Shown: in pieces, positions 23,385 to 32,756 of the stretch
Numbering within the stretch: the stretch's first letter is position 1
Layout of the letters: every line of letters begins with the position of its first letter
Source: Lysobacter firmicutimachus
Lineage (GTDB): Bacteria > Pseudomonadota > Gammaproteobacteria > Xanthomonadales > Xanthomonadaceae
NCBI RefSeq assembly: GCF_037027445.1
Contig: NZ_JBANDL010000002.1
Location: 2,604,001-2,668,000, forward strand
DNA: 64,000 bases
Direction of reading: 5' to 3'
The notes under the pieces: model-generated
Database searches by the model: none
Seen by the model: only the letters and a program-made list of their open reading frames with translations
What the model was told of the DNA's origin: nothing
Position numbers and translations under genes: made by a program

Positions 23385-26300
23385 ATGGACCTGTTCCGCC
23401 GCTATGGAAACCTGCTGCGGCCCGACGGCGCCAACCAGTTGCAGCGTTTGTTGCCCGGGCTGGAGGCGGACTACGTCGTGCCGGACGAGCGGTCGTTCTC
23501 CGACCTGCTCGCCTATGCGCATCGCGTGGCGGCGGAAGTTCGCTATTACGACCTGTCCGGCCAATCCACCGGCGATTGGCAGGCTCTGTTGGAGCCGCTG
23601 CTGGCGCCCGGCACCGACCGCATGCGCTCGGCCGGCGATCTTGAGCTGCTGCTGGCTTCGCGCTCGGACTGGCCACCGCACCTGGTGCTGTTTCTCGCGT
23701 TCCTCCGACTGTTCCAGCATCTGCAGGACGACCTCAACGATCTGACGCGTCGCCACCTGCTGCACTACTACACCCGTCAGCTGGGCCTGTTGCTTCGCGC
23801 ACCCGAGCGCGACTGCGTACACGCCGTCTTCGAGCTGGCGCAGAACGCGGCCGCGACGCGCTTGCCCGCGGGCACTTTGCTCGACGGCGGCAAGGACAGT
23901 GCGGGCCGGCAACTGGCCTACGCCCTGCAGAACGAGATCGTGGTCAACGCCGCCGTCGTGGCGCAGGTGCGCCGCGTTGTGGTGGAGGAGGACATCCAGC
24001 ACCATCGTCGCGTGTTCGTCGCCGACGGATTCTCCGCGCTCGAAGGGCCCGGGGGCTACACCTTCGGGCGGCAGCAGCTGGACCTCGATGTCTCGCAGCG
24101 CTTCATGCAGGAAGCGTCGCTGGGATTCGCCGTGGCCGCGCCCATCCTCAGGCTCGCCGAGGGCGAGCGTCGCATTACGCTGCGCGCGCATCTGCGCGTG
24201 GACGGCGCCGCCCCGATCAGCACGCAGGGGCTCACCGGTGCGGTCGCGGTGACCATGAGCGGCGCGGAAGGCTGGCTCACTCCGGATCGCGTGGAGGCCA
24301 CGCTGGTGGCCGATTCCGGCTCCGGGCAGCCTGCGCTTGACCTGACGATCGACGTGGGCTCGGCGTCTCCCGCGATCGTACCCTTCGATCCTGTCTTGCA
24401 CGGCGCCGGCATGACCAGCGACCGGCCTGTGCTGCGTTGCCTGGTGAATGGCGCATCCGGGACCTTCGAGCTCTTCGACCGCTTCGCCGTCGAGCGCATC
24501 GACCTGGCAGTGAGCGTGTCGGGGCTGCATGGCCTGGTGGTGCAAAGCGACGAAACCCCGCTGGATGCGGGCAAACCCATGCCCCTGTTCGGCAGCCAGC
24601 CGCGCATCGGCAGCGTGTTCTACGTGGGCAGCGAGGAGGCGTTCTCGAAGAGATTGGACTCGCTGACCTTCAACCTGGAGTGGAAGTCTCCGCCGCTCGA
24701 CCTGTTCGATCACTATCGCGGCTACTTCGACACCGTCAACAACACCCTGTCGGACACCTTCGCCAACAATTTCCGCGTCAGCGTGGACCTGTTGCACGAG
24801 CGGGCGTTCCGCCGGCTGCTGGTGAACCAGACGCTGTTCGAGCCGGTCACCGCCGATGTCAACGCCATCACAGCCAATGCCAGTGCGTTCAACTTCGCGT
24901 TTCAGGGGCTGGACTACCGCGAACAGCCCGATCTGCAGGTGCCCGACACCTTCGCACCTCAGAGCCGCGCCGGTTTCGCGCGCCTGGTGCTGAGCGAACC
25001 GACGCGCGACGATTTTGCGGTGTTCTCCGGTGCGGTGCCTTTCGAGGCTTTCGGCCACCCGGTGTTCGCGCAACGGTATGCCCGCCAGGCCATCAAGCTG
25101 GCGACTTCTCCGCCGGGCACGAATGTTCCGCTGCCCAGCGATCCATACACGCCAGTATTGAGTTCGCTGACCCTGGACTACCACGCGACGGGCGATTTCG
25201 TGCCCAACGACGACCAGCCGGCAGCGTACTTCGTGGTCGGCCCGCACGGTGCCGTGCGCGCCCCGGACCCCGCACAGGCTCGCCTGGTGCCGCGCCTGAG
25301 CGCTCGCGCGGAGTTGCTGCTGGGCATCGACCGCTTGCAACCGCCCGGCACGCTGACCCTGTACTTCGAGATCGACGCCGGCACGGCCGAGTCTGCCGAC
25401 GTGCTGGCCACCGGGGACACGCGATGGAGCTATCTCGGCGCCGGCGATCAGTGGCGCCCCTTGAGCGAGGGTTCCCTGCTCATCGACACCACACTGGGGT
25501 TCCAGAGTCCCGGCATCATCGCCATCGATGTGCCGGCCGCGGCCGTGCTCGAGCACCAGAGCCTGCCGTCCGGGCTGGCCTGGCTGCGCGCATCCATCGA
25601 CAAGCCGCCCGGGGGCGCCGCGCGCACGCTCTCGATCCGTTCGCAGGCCGCTGCCGCCCGCTTCGAACCGGGCGCTGCGCCGCTGGAGGAATTCGCGACC
25701 CATCTGCGGCAAGGCTTGCCGGCCGCTTCGATCAAGGCGCTGGTTCAGCGCAATGCGGCGATCCGCGCCATAACCCAGCCGCGGCCTTCCTTCGACGGGC
25801 GAGGGCCGGAAAGCAACGAGGATTTCGTTCGCCGCGCCAGCGAGCGGCTGCGTCACCGCCGGCGCCCTGTCACGCCCTGGGATATCGAGCGCCTGGCGCT
25901 CGAGCGTTTCCCCGAAGTGTTCAAGGCCAAGTGCCTGCCGCACACCGATGCGGACGGCAGGGCTCGCGCAGGCCATGCGGCCCTGGTGGTGGTGCCCAAC
26001 CTGCGCCGGGGCGGCGCCGCCAATCCGCTGGAGCCTCGCGCTGGCGAGGACCTGCTGGCACGCATCGCCGATTACTTCGACGGCCTCGGCACGCCGTTCC
26101 TGGACCTGCATGTGATCCGGCCGGTGTTCGAACGCGTTCGGGTCGAAGCCAAGGTCGTGTTCGGGCCCGGCTTCGACCCGGGCTACTACAGCGGCGTGTT
26201 GAACGAAGACCTGCGCCGCTTCCTGTCGCCCTGGGCGTACCAGGTGGGCGAGGACATCCCGTTCGGCGCGCGCATCTACCGTTCCGAGATCCTCGCATTC

Positions 26301-26648
26301 ATCGAGGGACGCCATTACGTCGACCACCTCGTCGGCCTGCGCATCTACCACACGTACTCGGGAACCAAGGCCGAGGGCATCGGCTCGATGGTCATCGACG
26401 AGGACTTCATCGTCCATGCACGGCCGAAGCCTGGCTTGGGAGAGATGCGGGTCGACGACGATTTCATCGTCGGGCGCGCATTCGAGTCGGCCGGCACCAC
26501 GCAGGCGCACGCGATCCTGGTCTCACATCCGCAACACCTCATCACGGCCGTGGCGCCCGGCGAGGAGGTGTGCTCGGGCGTGACGGCGCTCGGCATCGGC
26601 TACATGACCGTCCGCCTCGATTTCGAAGTCGGCTTGGAAGTGTCGTGA
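23385..26648 (+). CDS. Baseplate J-like wedge protein (Afp11/Pvc11-like)
   Basis: A 1087-residue protein that forms the baseplate wedge with the Afp12-like protein. The N terminus (MDLFRRYGNLLRPDGANQL) and the C-terminal part from about residue 790 (RPSFDGRGPESNEDFVRRAS, then RRRPVTPWDIERLALERFPE) match the gp6/baseplate J type used in eCIS. Middle domains are beta-rich and larger than in phage homologues. It lies two bases after the gp25 gene. Confidence 0.9.
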   Translation: MDLFRRYGNLLRPDGANQLQRLLPGLEADYVVPDERSFSDLLAYAHRVAAEVRYYDLSGQSTGDWQALLEPLLAPGTDRMRSAGDLELLLASRSDWPPHLVLFLAFLRLFQHLQDDLNDLTRRHLLHYYTRQLGLLLRAPERDCVHAVFELAQNAAATRLPAGTLLDGGKDSAGRQLAYALQNEIVVNAAVVAQVRRVVVEEDIQHHRRVFVADGFSALEGPGGYTFGRQQLDLDVSQRFMQEASLGFAVAAPILRLAEGERRITLRAHLRVDGAAPISTQGLTGAVAVTMSGAEGWLTPDRVEATLVADSGSGQPALDLTIDVGSASPAIVPFDPVLHGAGMTSDRPVLRCLVNGASGTFELFDRFAVERIDLAVSVSGLHGLVVQSDETPLDAGKPMPLFGSQPRIGSVFYVGSEEAFSKRLDSLTFNLEWKSPPLDLFDHYRGYFDTVNNTLSDTFANNFRVSVDLLHERAFRRLLVNQTLFEPVTADVNAITANASAFNFAFQGLDYREQPDLQVPDTFAPQSRAGFARLVLSEPTRDDFAVFSGAVPFEAFGHPVFAQRYARQAIKLATSPPGTNVPLPSDPYTPVLSSLTLDYHATGDFVPNDDQPAAYFVVGPHGAVRAPDPAQARLVPRLSARAELLLGIDRLQPPGTLTLYFEIDAGTAESADVLATGDTRWSYLGAGDQWRPLSEGSLLIDTTLGFQSPGIIAIDVPAAAVLEHQSLPSGLAWLRASIDKPPGGAARTLSIRSQAAAARFEPGAAPLEEFATHLRQGLPAASIKALVQRNAAIRAITQPRPSFDGRGPESNEDFVRRASERLRHRRRPVTPWDIERLALERFPEVFKAKCLPHTDADGRARAGHAALVVVPNLRRGGAANPLEPRAGEDLLARIADYFDGLGTPFLDLHVIRPVFERVRVEAKVVFGPGFDPGYYSGVLNEDLRRFLSPWAYQVGEDIPFGARIYRSEILAFIEGRHYVDHLVGLRIYHTYSGTKAEGIGSMVIDEDFIVHARPKPGLGEMRVDDDFIVGRAFESAGTTQAHAILVSHPQHLITAVAPGEEVCSGVTALGIGYMTVRLDFEVGLEVS

Positions 26649-26682
26649 AATCTCCAGATCAACATGAGCGGGTGGGTGACCT

Positions 26683-27756
26683 ATGAGCAACCAGACAAGG
26701 GACTTCCTGAAGAACTCCTACTTCAAGAACGGCGATCGGCCGGACCAGGGGGCGTTCGGCGACCTCATCGACAGCTGTTTGAACAAGGCGACCGACGGCC
26801 TCGACCTCGACGCCGACGGCACGCTGATGCTCTCGCGCGGCCTGCGCCTGGGCGACAGCGCCGTGCCCAATATCGCCGGCGGGCTGCGCTTCAACGGCGG
26901 CCAGCTGCAAGTCAACAATGGCGCCGGCTGGAGCAACGTCGGCGGCGGGGAAGGCGGCGGGTTCGCGGCCGTGGGCGCGGCCGGCGCGATCTCCTACAGC
27001 GCCGGCCGTGTCGGCATCAACACCGGCGCGGCGGAACCGGCGGCGAGGCTGGAAGTGGTGCTGGGCCCGAACACCGGGCCGGCCGAGCAGGCGCGCTTCG
27101 GCAACGCCATGGTCGGCAGCGGCGGCGCCGCCTTCAGTTCCTTCGCGCTGTTCGGACATCAGGCGCTGGGCGCGAATGTCGGCGCGGTGAATTCCAGCTA
27201 TGCGTTGAGACAGTCGAATACCGGGGCGGTAAATCTCAACGCAGCGACCGGGCAGGTACTGAGCCTGCGCCAGGGCGGCAACTCCGTGCGCCTAGGCATC
27301 ACGACCAACGGCAACGTCGTGGTCGGCTCCGAGTCCGAGCTGGCAGGGTCGGGCGCCGCCGTGTTCCAGGTGGCCGGCGGTGCGTTCAAGAACGACGGCA
27401 ACGGCGCTTGGGCCTTCACCTCCGACGCCCGGGTGAAGGACGATGTCCGTGATCTGGACGCAGGCCTGGCCGAGCTTCGCCGCGTGCGTCCGATCCGCTA
27501 TCGGTACAACGGCCTGGCCGGCACGCGCGCCGGCCAGCAGGGAGTGGGCGTCCTGGGCCAGGAGATCGAGGAGATCCTGCCCGAGACCGTGGAGAGACTG
27601 CCCACAGACTCGAACGCCGACGGCATGGAGGACCTGCGGGTGTTCAATCCTTCGGCGCTCACCTTCGTGCTCATCAACGCCGTCAAGCAACTCGCCGACA
27701 AGGTCGATGCGCTGGAGCACGCCCTGGCTCAGGCCAGGTCGCAGGCTGCGCGATGA
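26683..27756 (+). CDS. Tail-fibre-like protein with C-terminal S74 autoprotease (intramolecular chaperone) domain
   Basis: A 357-residue protein. The N terminus (QTRDFLKNSYFKNGDRPDQG) should attach to the baseplate. The middle is Gly/Ala-rich and fibre-like. The last 110 residues are a peptidase S74 domain: TSDARVKDDVRDLD contains the Ser-Lys pair that normally cleaves the chaperone off after trimerisation, and QQGVGVLGQEIEEILPETVE is also typical. This is the best candidate for the receptor-binding fibre that chooses the target cell. It is located between the two big baseplate genes and overlaps the next gene by ATGA. Confidence 0.88.
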   Translation: MSNQTRDFLKNSYFKNGDRPDQGAFGDLIDSCLNKATDGLDLDADGTLMLSRGLRLGDSAVPNIAGGLRFNGGQLQVNNGAGWSNVGGGEGGGFAAVGAAGAISYSAGRVGINTGAAEPAARLEVVLGPNTGPAEQARFGNAMVGSGGAAFSSFALFGHQALGANVGAVNSSYALRQSNTGAVNLNAATGQVLSLRQGGNSVRLGITTNGNVVVGSESELAGSGAAVFQVAGGAFKNDGNGAWAFTSDARVKDDVRDLDAGLAELRRVRPIRYRYNGLAGTRAGQQGVGVLGQEIEEILPETVERLPTDSNADGMEDLRVFNPSALTFVLINAVKQLADKVDALEHALAQARSQAAR

Positions 27757-30700
27757 GCCAGACGCTGCGCATTTCGGCTGCGCCGCCGGACCGGATCAGT
27801 CTGGACTACGCCAGGCTGCGCGAAGGCGGGATGCAATCGATCCGGGCCTTGGCCAAGGACAGTTGGACGGACCACAACGTCCACGACCCGGGCATCACGC
27901 TGCTCGAGGCGGCCAGCTACGCCATCACCGAGTTGGGGCTGAAGCTGCAGCTCGACATCGCCGACCTGCTGCGCAGCGGCCAGGCGCACGCCGAAGCGGA
28001 GTACGAACCGGCGCACCGTGTGCTGCCGGTGGGTCCGGTCAATGCGCGGGATTTGCGCGCCCTCCTGCTCGACCACCCGCTGGTGAGCGACGCCCAGATC
28101 TTCCATCCCGGACAGAACGAGGTCGCCTTCTACGAAGTCGATGCCGATCCCCCTCTCACGTTCGTGCCGCCGCCCGTCGCGCCGGTGCGCTCGCGCACCG
28201 CCGGGCTCTACGACGTACTGGTAGAACTGTCCCAACGCGACCTCAACAGCAATACCTATCCGCTTCCGGTGCTGGCGGCCGGCGATACCTGGGATATCGA
28301 AGTCGCGTTGCCCTGCTGGGACGACATCGAGGCCGCGCCCTTCCATCGGCCCGTGACGCTCGACGCCGTCGTCATGCTCCCCGATGCCGGAGTTTTCTGG
28401 CGCGCGCTGCCGGAACCCCAAAGCTATTTCGGACGCATCCGGGTGGATTACACGGACCTCTCCGGGGCGCCCGGCAGCATGCAGGCCTGGGTGCTTCTGC
28501 GCGTGGTGGAGAAGATCGCGCAGCCCGGCCTGGTGGTGCCGGCCATTCTGGTCGCGGCACGGGCGGCGATCGAAACGAACCTACCCGGGGCGCCGCTGTC
28601 GCGCTTCGCCATTCGCGTTCGCGAGGCGGCCGTCGCCGTCGCGCAGCTGGCCGATTATGTCGCCGGCTGGCGAAACCTGGGCGAACAGGCCGTGCGCATC
28701 GGGCTGGCGCGCGTGCAGGAAATCGCCTTGAACGCCCGCCTTGAGGTCACCGGCGGCATCGACGTCGAAGCGCTGTTGGCGCGCATCTTCCTGGACATCG
28801 ACGCAATGCTGTCGCCGTACGTGCGTTTCCAGTCGCTGGCGGAGCGTCGCGTCGCCGAACCCGACCCCGACTCGATCTACGACGGGCCGCTGCTGCGCCG
28901 GGGCTTCCTCGATCGCGCCACCAGCGGCCGGGCGATACCCGATGTGATCTACACCTCCGACATCTTGCGGCGGATCATGCAACGCCGCGGCGGTGGCGGC
29001 GACGACGTGGTCACTCAGGAGGACGTGGCGGCGCGCGACATCGTCGCCGTCACCGACCTGACCCTGGCCAACTTCATCAACAACCGGCCCATTACCTCGG
29101 GCGCCGAGGACTGCCTGCACCTGGTGCAGATCGCACGCTACCGTCCGCGCCTGAGCCTGGCCAAGTCGCGCATCACCGTCGTGCGCAACGATGTGGAGGT
29201 GGCCTACGACACGGCGCGCGTGCTCAGCCTCTTCCAAGCCATGCAGGCACAGGCTTTGGATGAAGCCTTTACGGACGCTCCGTCGCCCGTCTGGCCGGTG
29301 GTATCCGGCGACGTCCTGCCGGTGGACGAATACACCCCCTTGCAAATGGATCTTCCGGCGTTGTTCGGCACCGGCGATGCGGCGCTGCCGGACAGCGCCA
29401 GCGCCGAGCGGCACGCCGCCGTGCGTCAGCTCCAGGGCTATCTGCTCCTGTTCGAGCAGTTCCTGGGCGACATGACCGCGCAGTTGGGCCACATCAACCG
29501 CTTCTATTCCGGGAACGGCGAGGCCGGGACGACTTACGTCACACGCCCGCCGTTCGACCTGCCTGGCGCGCCGCGGTTGCTACGGCAGTTCCCCGCCGGC
29601 GGCAACTGGGCCGCCTTCATCGCCGACCCGGACAACCCGGTGGCCGGTGCTCTGCGCCAGGCCGCGGAGACCCGCGAGCGTCTGCTCGATCGGCGCAATC
29701 GCATCCTGGACCATCGGCTGGCGCGCCAGGGCGAGGACGCCGCGGCACTGGCGCAGGAGGTGCATCGCTGGGCCCGCGCCGAACTGGACGTACGCGCCTT
29801 GCCGCCGGCGCAGCAGGAGCAACGGGTCGCAGACCGACGCGAAGCCGCCGATGCCCGTCTGCTGCGCTTGAAATCCGCGCTGCTGCGCGAAACGCCGGAA
29901 CTCAGTGCGATGCGCCTGCAGGCGCTCAGCAACCCCGTCCAGCGCGACGAAGGGATGCTTGCCGTCCTGGCCGAAGGCGTCGGTTTCCGCTGGATGCTGA
30001 GCCCGGACGGCCAGCCGCGGTTGCGCGGCGCGGCTCCCGAGGTCACGGACATCATGGCCGCGATCTCCGGCGAGCGCGCCCTGGCCTTCGCCGCGCGAAC
30101 CAGCAACTACATCGGCTTCGACAGCGGTAGTGGCGTTTTCCGCCTGCGGCTCACCGACGGCGCAGGCGTCGCAGCTCAGGCGATCGCGGAGAGTGTCCAG
30201 ACCTTCGTCTCGCTGGTCGCAGCGAACGCCGCCGCGCCGGCGCTGGCGGCGCTGTTCGCCGCCGCGCGCATCGAGCCCTCCCTGTCGCCGCTCGAGCGCA
30301 AGCTGGCCCATCACAGCGGGATACGGAACGCGCGCCGACGTCGCGCGCTCCGCCCCATCGGCGACTTCTTCGAGATCTTCGACGAACCCGCGCCCCCGGG
30401 GTTCGTCGGCCGTCGTTGGCGGCTTCGCGAAACCATGCCCGCTGGCGCGGTGCTGCTGGCCAGCGACGTGCGCTACGACGACACCACGGCGGCCGGCGCC
30501 GTGGCGCTGGCGGAGCAATCCATCGGCCGCGTGCTGCGTTACGGGATGGACGAATGGAACTATCGCGCGGTCCCCGCGGGCGGCAATACGTTCGCGATCC
30601 AGTTGCGCGACCCGACGGGCATATTGCTGGCGGTGGGGCAGGGAACCTTCGCCAGCGCCGCTCTCGCCCGGGCGGGCATCGAGGCCGCGGTCGCGATGCT

Positions 30701-31172
30701 CTATCGCGAGTACGGCGCCGAGACGATGTATCTGCTGGAGCACCTGCTGTTGCGGCCGCTCGCGAACACGGATGCGCTCCTGTCGCTGCCGGAAGGCGAG
30801 GGACGCGAGCGCGATCCCTACAGCCACCGCTTGTCGCTGGTCTTGCCCTCGGGCTATGCACGCGACTTCGCGCTCGCGCCCGCCGATGCCGTGCGCACCC
30901 CCGTGACGCCGGACCGCTTCCGCAGTTCGGAATTCCGGCGGCACGTAGAGGGAATGATCCAGCGCTGCTGTCCTGCCCATCTGTTGATCAAGGTGTTTTG
31001 GGTGGACCGCGAATCCCCGGCGAGCGCATCGCCGGCAAGCTTCGACACGTTCGAGACCCGGTATCTCGCCTGGTTGGACACGGTGCTGGTCCCGGGCGCA
31101 CCCGCCGCAGCGGTATCCGCCGCGCGCAATGCCCTGGTGGAGGCGCTCAATGCGATCGCCAATGACGCCTAA
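27753..31172 (+). CDS. Large baseplate wedge protein (Afp12/Pvc12-like)
   Basis: A 1139-residue protein. The opening contains SWTDHNVHDPGITLLEAASYA, the H-D-P-G-I-T signature of Afp12-like baseplate proteins, and ITELGLKLQLDIADLL. The rest has the expected repeats of baseplate-wedge domains. Together with the Afp11-like protein it makes the ring that anchors fibres and sheath. Its end overlaps the tape measure gene by 11 bases. Confidence 0.9.
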   Translation: MSQTLRISAAPPDRISLDYARLREGGMQSIRALAKDSWTDHNVHDPGITLLEAASYAITELGLKLQLDIADLLRSGQAHAEAEYEPAHRVLPVGPVNARDLRALLLDHPLVSDAQIFHPGQNEVAFYEVDADPPLTFVPPPVAPVRSRTAGLYDVLVELSQRDLNSNTYPLPVLAAGDTWDIEVALPCWDDIEAAPFHRPVTLDAVVMLPDAGVFWRALPEPQSYFGRIRVDYTDLSGAPGSMQAWVLLRVVEKIAQPGLVVPAILVAARAAIETNLPGAPLSRFAIRVREAAVAVAQLADYVAGWRNLGEQAVRIGLARVQEIALNARLEVTGGIDVEALLARIFLDIDAMLSPYVRFQSLAERRVAEPDPDSIYDGPLLRRGFLDRATSGRAIPDVIYTSDILRRIMQRRGGGGDDVVTQEDVAARDIVAVTDLTLANFINNRPITSGAEDCLHLVQIARYRPRLSLAKSRITVVRNDVEVAYDTARVLSLFQAMQAQALDEAFTDAPSPVWPVVSGDVLPVDEYTPLQMDLPALFGTGDAALPDSASAERHAAVRQLQGYLLLFEQFLGDMTAQLGHINRFYSGNGEAGTTYVTRPPFDLPGAPRLLRQFPAGGNWAAFIADPDNPVAGALRQAAETRERLLDRRNRILDHRLARQGEDAAALAQEVHRWARAELDVRALPPAQQEQRVADRREAADARLLRLKSALLRETPELSAMRLQALSNPVQRDEGMLAVLAEGVGFRWMLSPDGQPRLRGAAPEVTDIMAAISGERALAFAARTSNYIGFDSGSGVFRLRLTDGAGVAAQAIAESVQTFVSLVAANAAAPALAALFAAARIEPSLSPLERKLAHHSGIRNARRRRALRPIGDFFEIFDEPAPPGFVGRRWRLRETMPAGAVLLASDVRYDDTTAAGAVALAEQSIGRVLRYGMDEWNYRAVPAGGNTFAIQLRDPTGILLAVGQGTFASAALARAGIEAAVAMLYREYGAETMYLLEHLLLRPLANTDALLSLPEGEGRERDPYSHRLSLVLPSGYARDFALAPADAVRTPVTPDRFRSSEFRRHVEGMIQRCCPAHLLIKVFWVDRESPASASPASFDTFETRYLAWLDTVLVPGAPAAAVSAARNALVEALNAIANDA

Positions 31173-32634
31173 CCGCCACCGCATCCAGCGTCAGGTCATG
31201 GAGCTCACGGTCGGCGATGCCAGAGCAGCGCCGGGCATCCAGGAGCAACTGGCCCGCGCCTGCCGCGAGCCGCTGCTCAAGGGGATGGAGCAGGTGTTCG
31301 ATGCGGTGGCCTCGGCGCACGAACTGCTGCGGCTGGACCGCGTGGAGATCGACGTGGGCCGGATCGAGGGCGCGGACTGGGCGCCGGAGTTCGAGCGGCG
31401 CCTGCTGGCCGAATTGGGGAGGCAACTGGAAGGCCGCGCCGCGGAAGCGCAGCGCCAACGCAGCGCGCAGGCAAGCGAGGAAGGCGGCGGGGAATTCGAA
31501 GCCTTCATGTTCTTCCTGCGACACGGAAGACTGCCTTGGTGGAGACGGGCGCCGGACGCGGATTGGCCGCCCCTCTTCGAAGCAGCCGATGCGCGACGCA
31601 TCGAGGCGGTGCGTTCGCTGTTCGAGGAGGAACCGCGCATCCTGCCACGCCTGATCGATGCCTTGGACGATCCCCGCCTCGAGACGCTGGTCGCCGGCGT
31701 CGGGGCGGCACGCGATTGCACCGCGGCGCTGCGCGAACTGCTCCCCGCGGACTCTCCGGCGGCGTATCAGCGCTGGCGTCAAGCGTTCTGGAGCGCAGTG
31801 CTCGGATGGTCTCTGGCGCGAGGCGACGCCGTCTCCGGCGCGGCCCTGGTCCAGTCGTTGTTGGCCGATCGCTGCAGACTGGCGATGGAGCAATCGCGGC
31901 ATCGGAGCGATGTCATGAGCGCATCCACGGGCGAGGCAAGCCCCCCCGTCATCAGGCCGGTAACGACTTCCGCCTTGCCTGCGCCCTGGCGCGAGTGGTG
32001 CGAAGCCGCGCTCCAGGACATGGGGCAGGGCGCATCGATCGCCCCCGCAGCGAGCAGGCCTGTGCCGGCGGCCCCCGGCCCGGGCGCTCCGCGGCGCGAG
32101 GCGCCGGGACGAAAAGTCGAACCCGCGATGGGGGAAGCGGTCTATCTGCCCTGCGTCGGCATCCTGCTGTTGCACCCCTTCCTCGCGGCGCTGTTCGACG
32201 ACCGCGGCTTGCTGGAACGTGGTTGCTTCGTCGACGAGGGAGCGAGGCAGCGTGGTGCGCAACTGCTGGGTCACCTCGCGACCGGGCTTGCCCGGACGCC
32301 GGAGTACGAACTGGGCTTCGCCAAGCTGCTCACCGGCATCGCGCTGGACTCGCCACTGGAAAGCCTCTGGCTCGAAGAACAGGACATCGCCGCCTGTGCC
32401 GAGCTGCTCGACGCCGTACTCGGCCATTGGACGGCGTTGCGCAGCAGTTCGGCGGCATGGCTGCGCAGCCAGTTCTTCCTGCGCGAGGGCAAGCTGGAGG
32501 CGGTGGAGGGCGGCTACCGCGTGACAGTGGAACGTCGCGCACAGGATGTGCTGCTCGCGCGACTGCCCTGGGGCTTCGGGGTGATCTCGCTGCCGTGGCT
32601 CAACGACAGGATTTTCGTGCAGTGGCTGGATTAG
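31162..32634 (+). CDS. eCIS tape measure protein (Afp14/Pvc14-like)
   Basis: A 490-residue protein matching the contractile injection system tape measure family at its N terminus (RHRIQRQVMELTVGDARAAP, LLRLDRVEIDVGRI) and C terminus (GITLLLxxPFL-type motif read here as GILLLHPFLAALFDDRG, then PWGFGVISLPWLNDRIFVQW). It should set tube length. The start MTPNRHRIQR is within the end of the previous gene; upstream residues in the same frame are not family-like. The protein is short compared with the tape measures of Afp and PVC, which suggests a shorter particle. Confidence 0.85.
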   Translation: MTPNRHRIQRQVMELTVGDARAAPGIQEQLARACREPLLKGMEQVFDAVASAHELLRLDRVEIDVGRIEGADWAPEFERRLLAELGRQLEGRAAEAQRQRSAQASEEGGGEFEAFMFFLRHGRLPWWRRAPDADWPPLFEAADARRIEAVRSLFEEEPRILPRLIDALDDPRLETLVAGVGAARDCTAALRELLPADSPAAYQRWRQAFWSAVLGWSLARGDAVSGAALVQSLLADRCRLAMEQSRHRSDVMSASTGEASPPVIRPVTTSALPAPWREWCEAALQDMGQGASIAPAASRPVPAAPGPGAPRREAPGRKVEPAMGEAVYLPCVGILLLHPFLAALFDDRGLLERGCFVDEGARQRGAQLLGHLATGLARTPEYELGFAKLLTGIALDSPLESLWLEEQDIAACAELLDAVLGHWTALRSSSAAWLRSQFFLREGKLEAVEGGYRVTVERRAQDVLLARLPWGFGVISLPWLNDRIFVQWLD

Positions 32635-32708
32635 GCGACGGTGTTCTGACACGAGGCGCGCGATTTAAATCCAGTGCGAAAACGTCAGCGTCCGATACGG
32701 AGTGACCC

Positions 32709-32756
32709 ATGAAACCAGCCAACGTAATTCGACGCCCAAGGAGGAGTGACTCATGA
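32709..32756 (+). CDS. 15-codon leader ORF from a duplicated start region
   Basis: GAGTGACCCATGAAACCAGCC (bases 32700-32720) is repeated with few changes at 32744-32764, where it forms the start of the VWD gene. The first copy opens a 15-codon frame (MKPANVIRRPRRSDS) whose stop overlaps the second ATG (ATGA). A GGAGGAG lies between them. It may couple or attenuate translation of the VWD gene; a chance duplication is the alternative. Confidence 0.4.
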   Translation: MKPANVIRRPRRSDS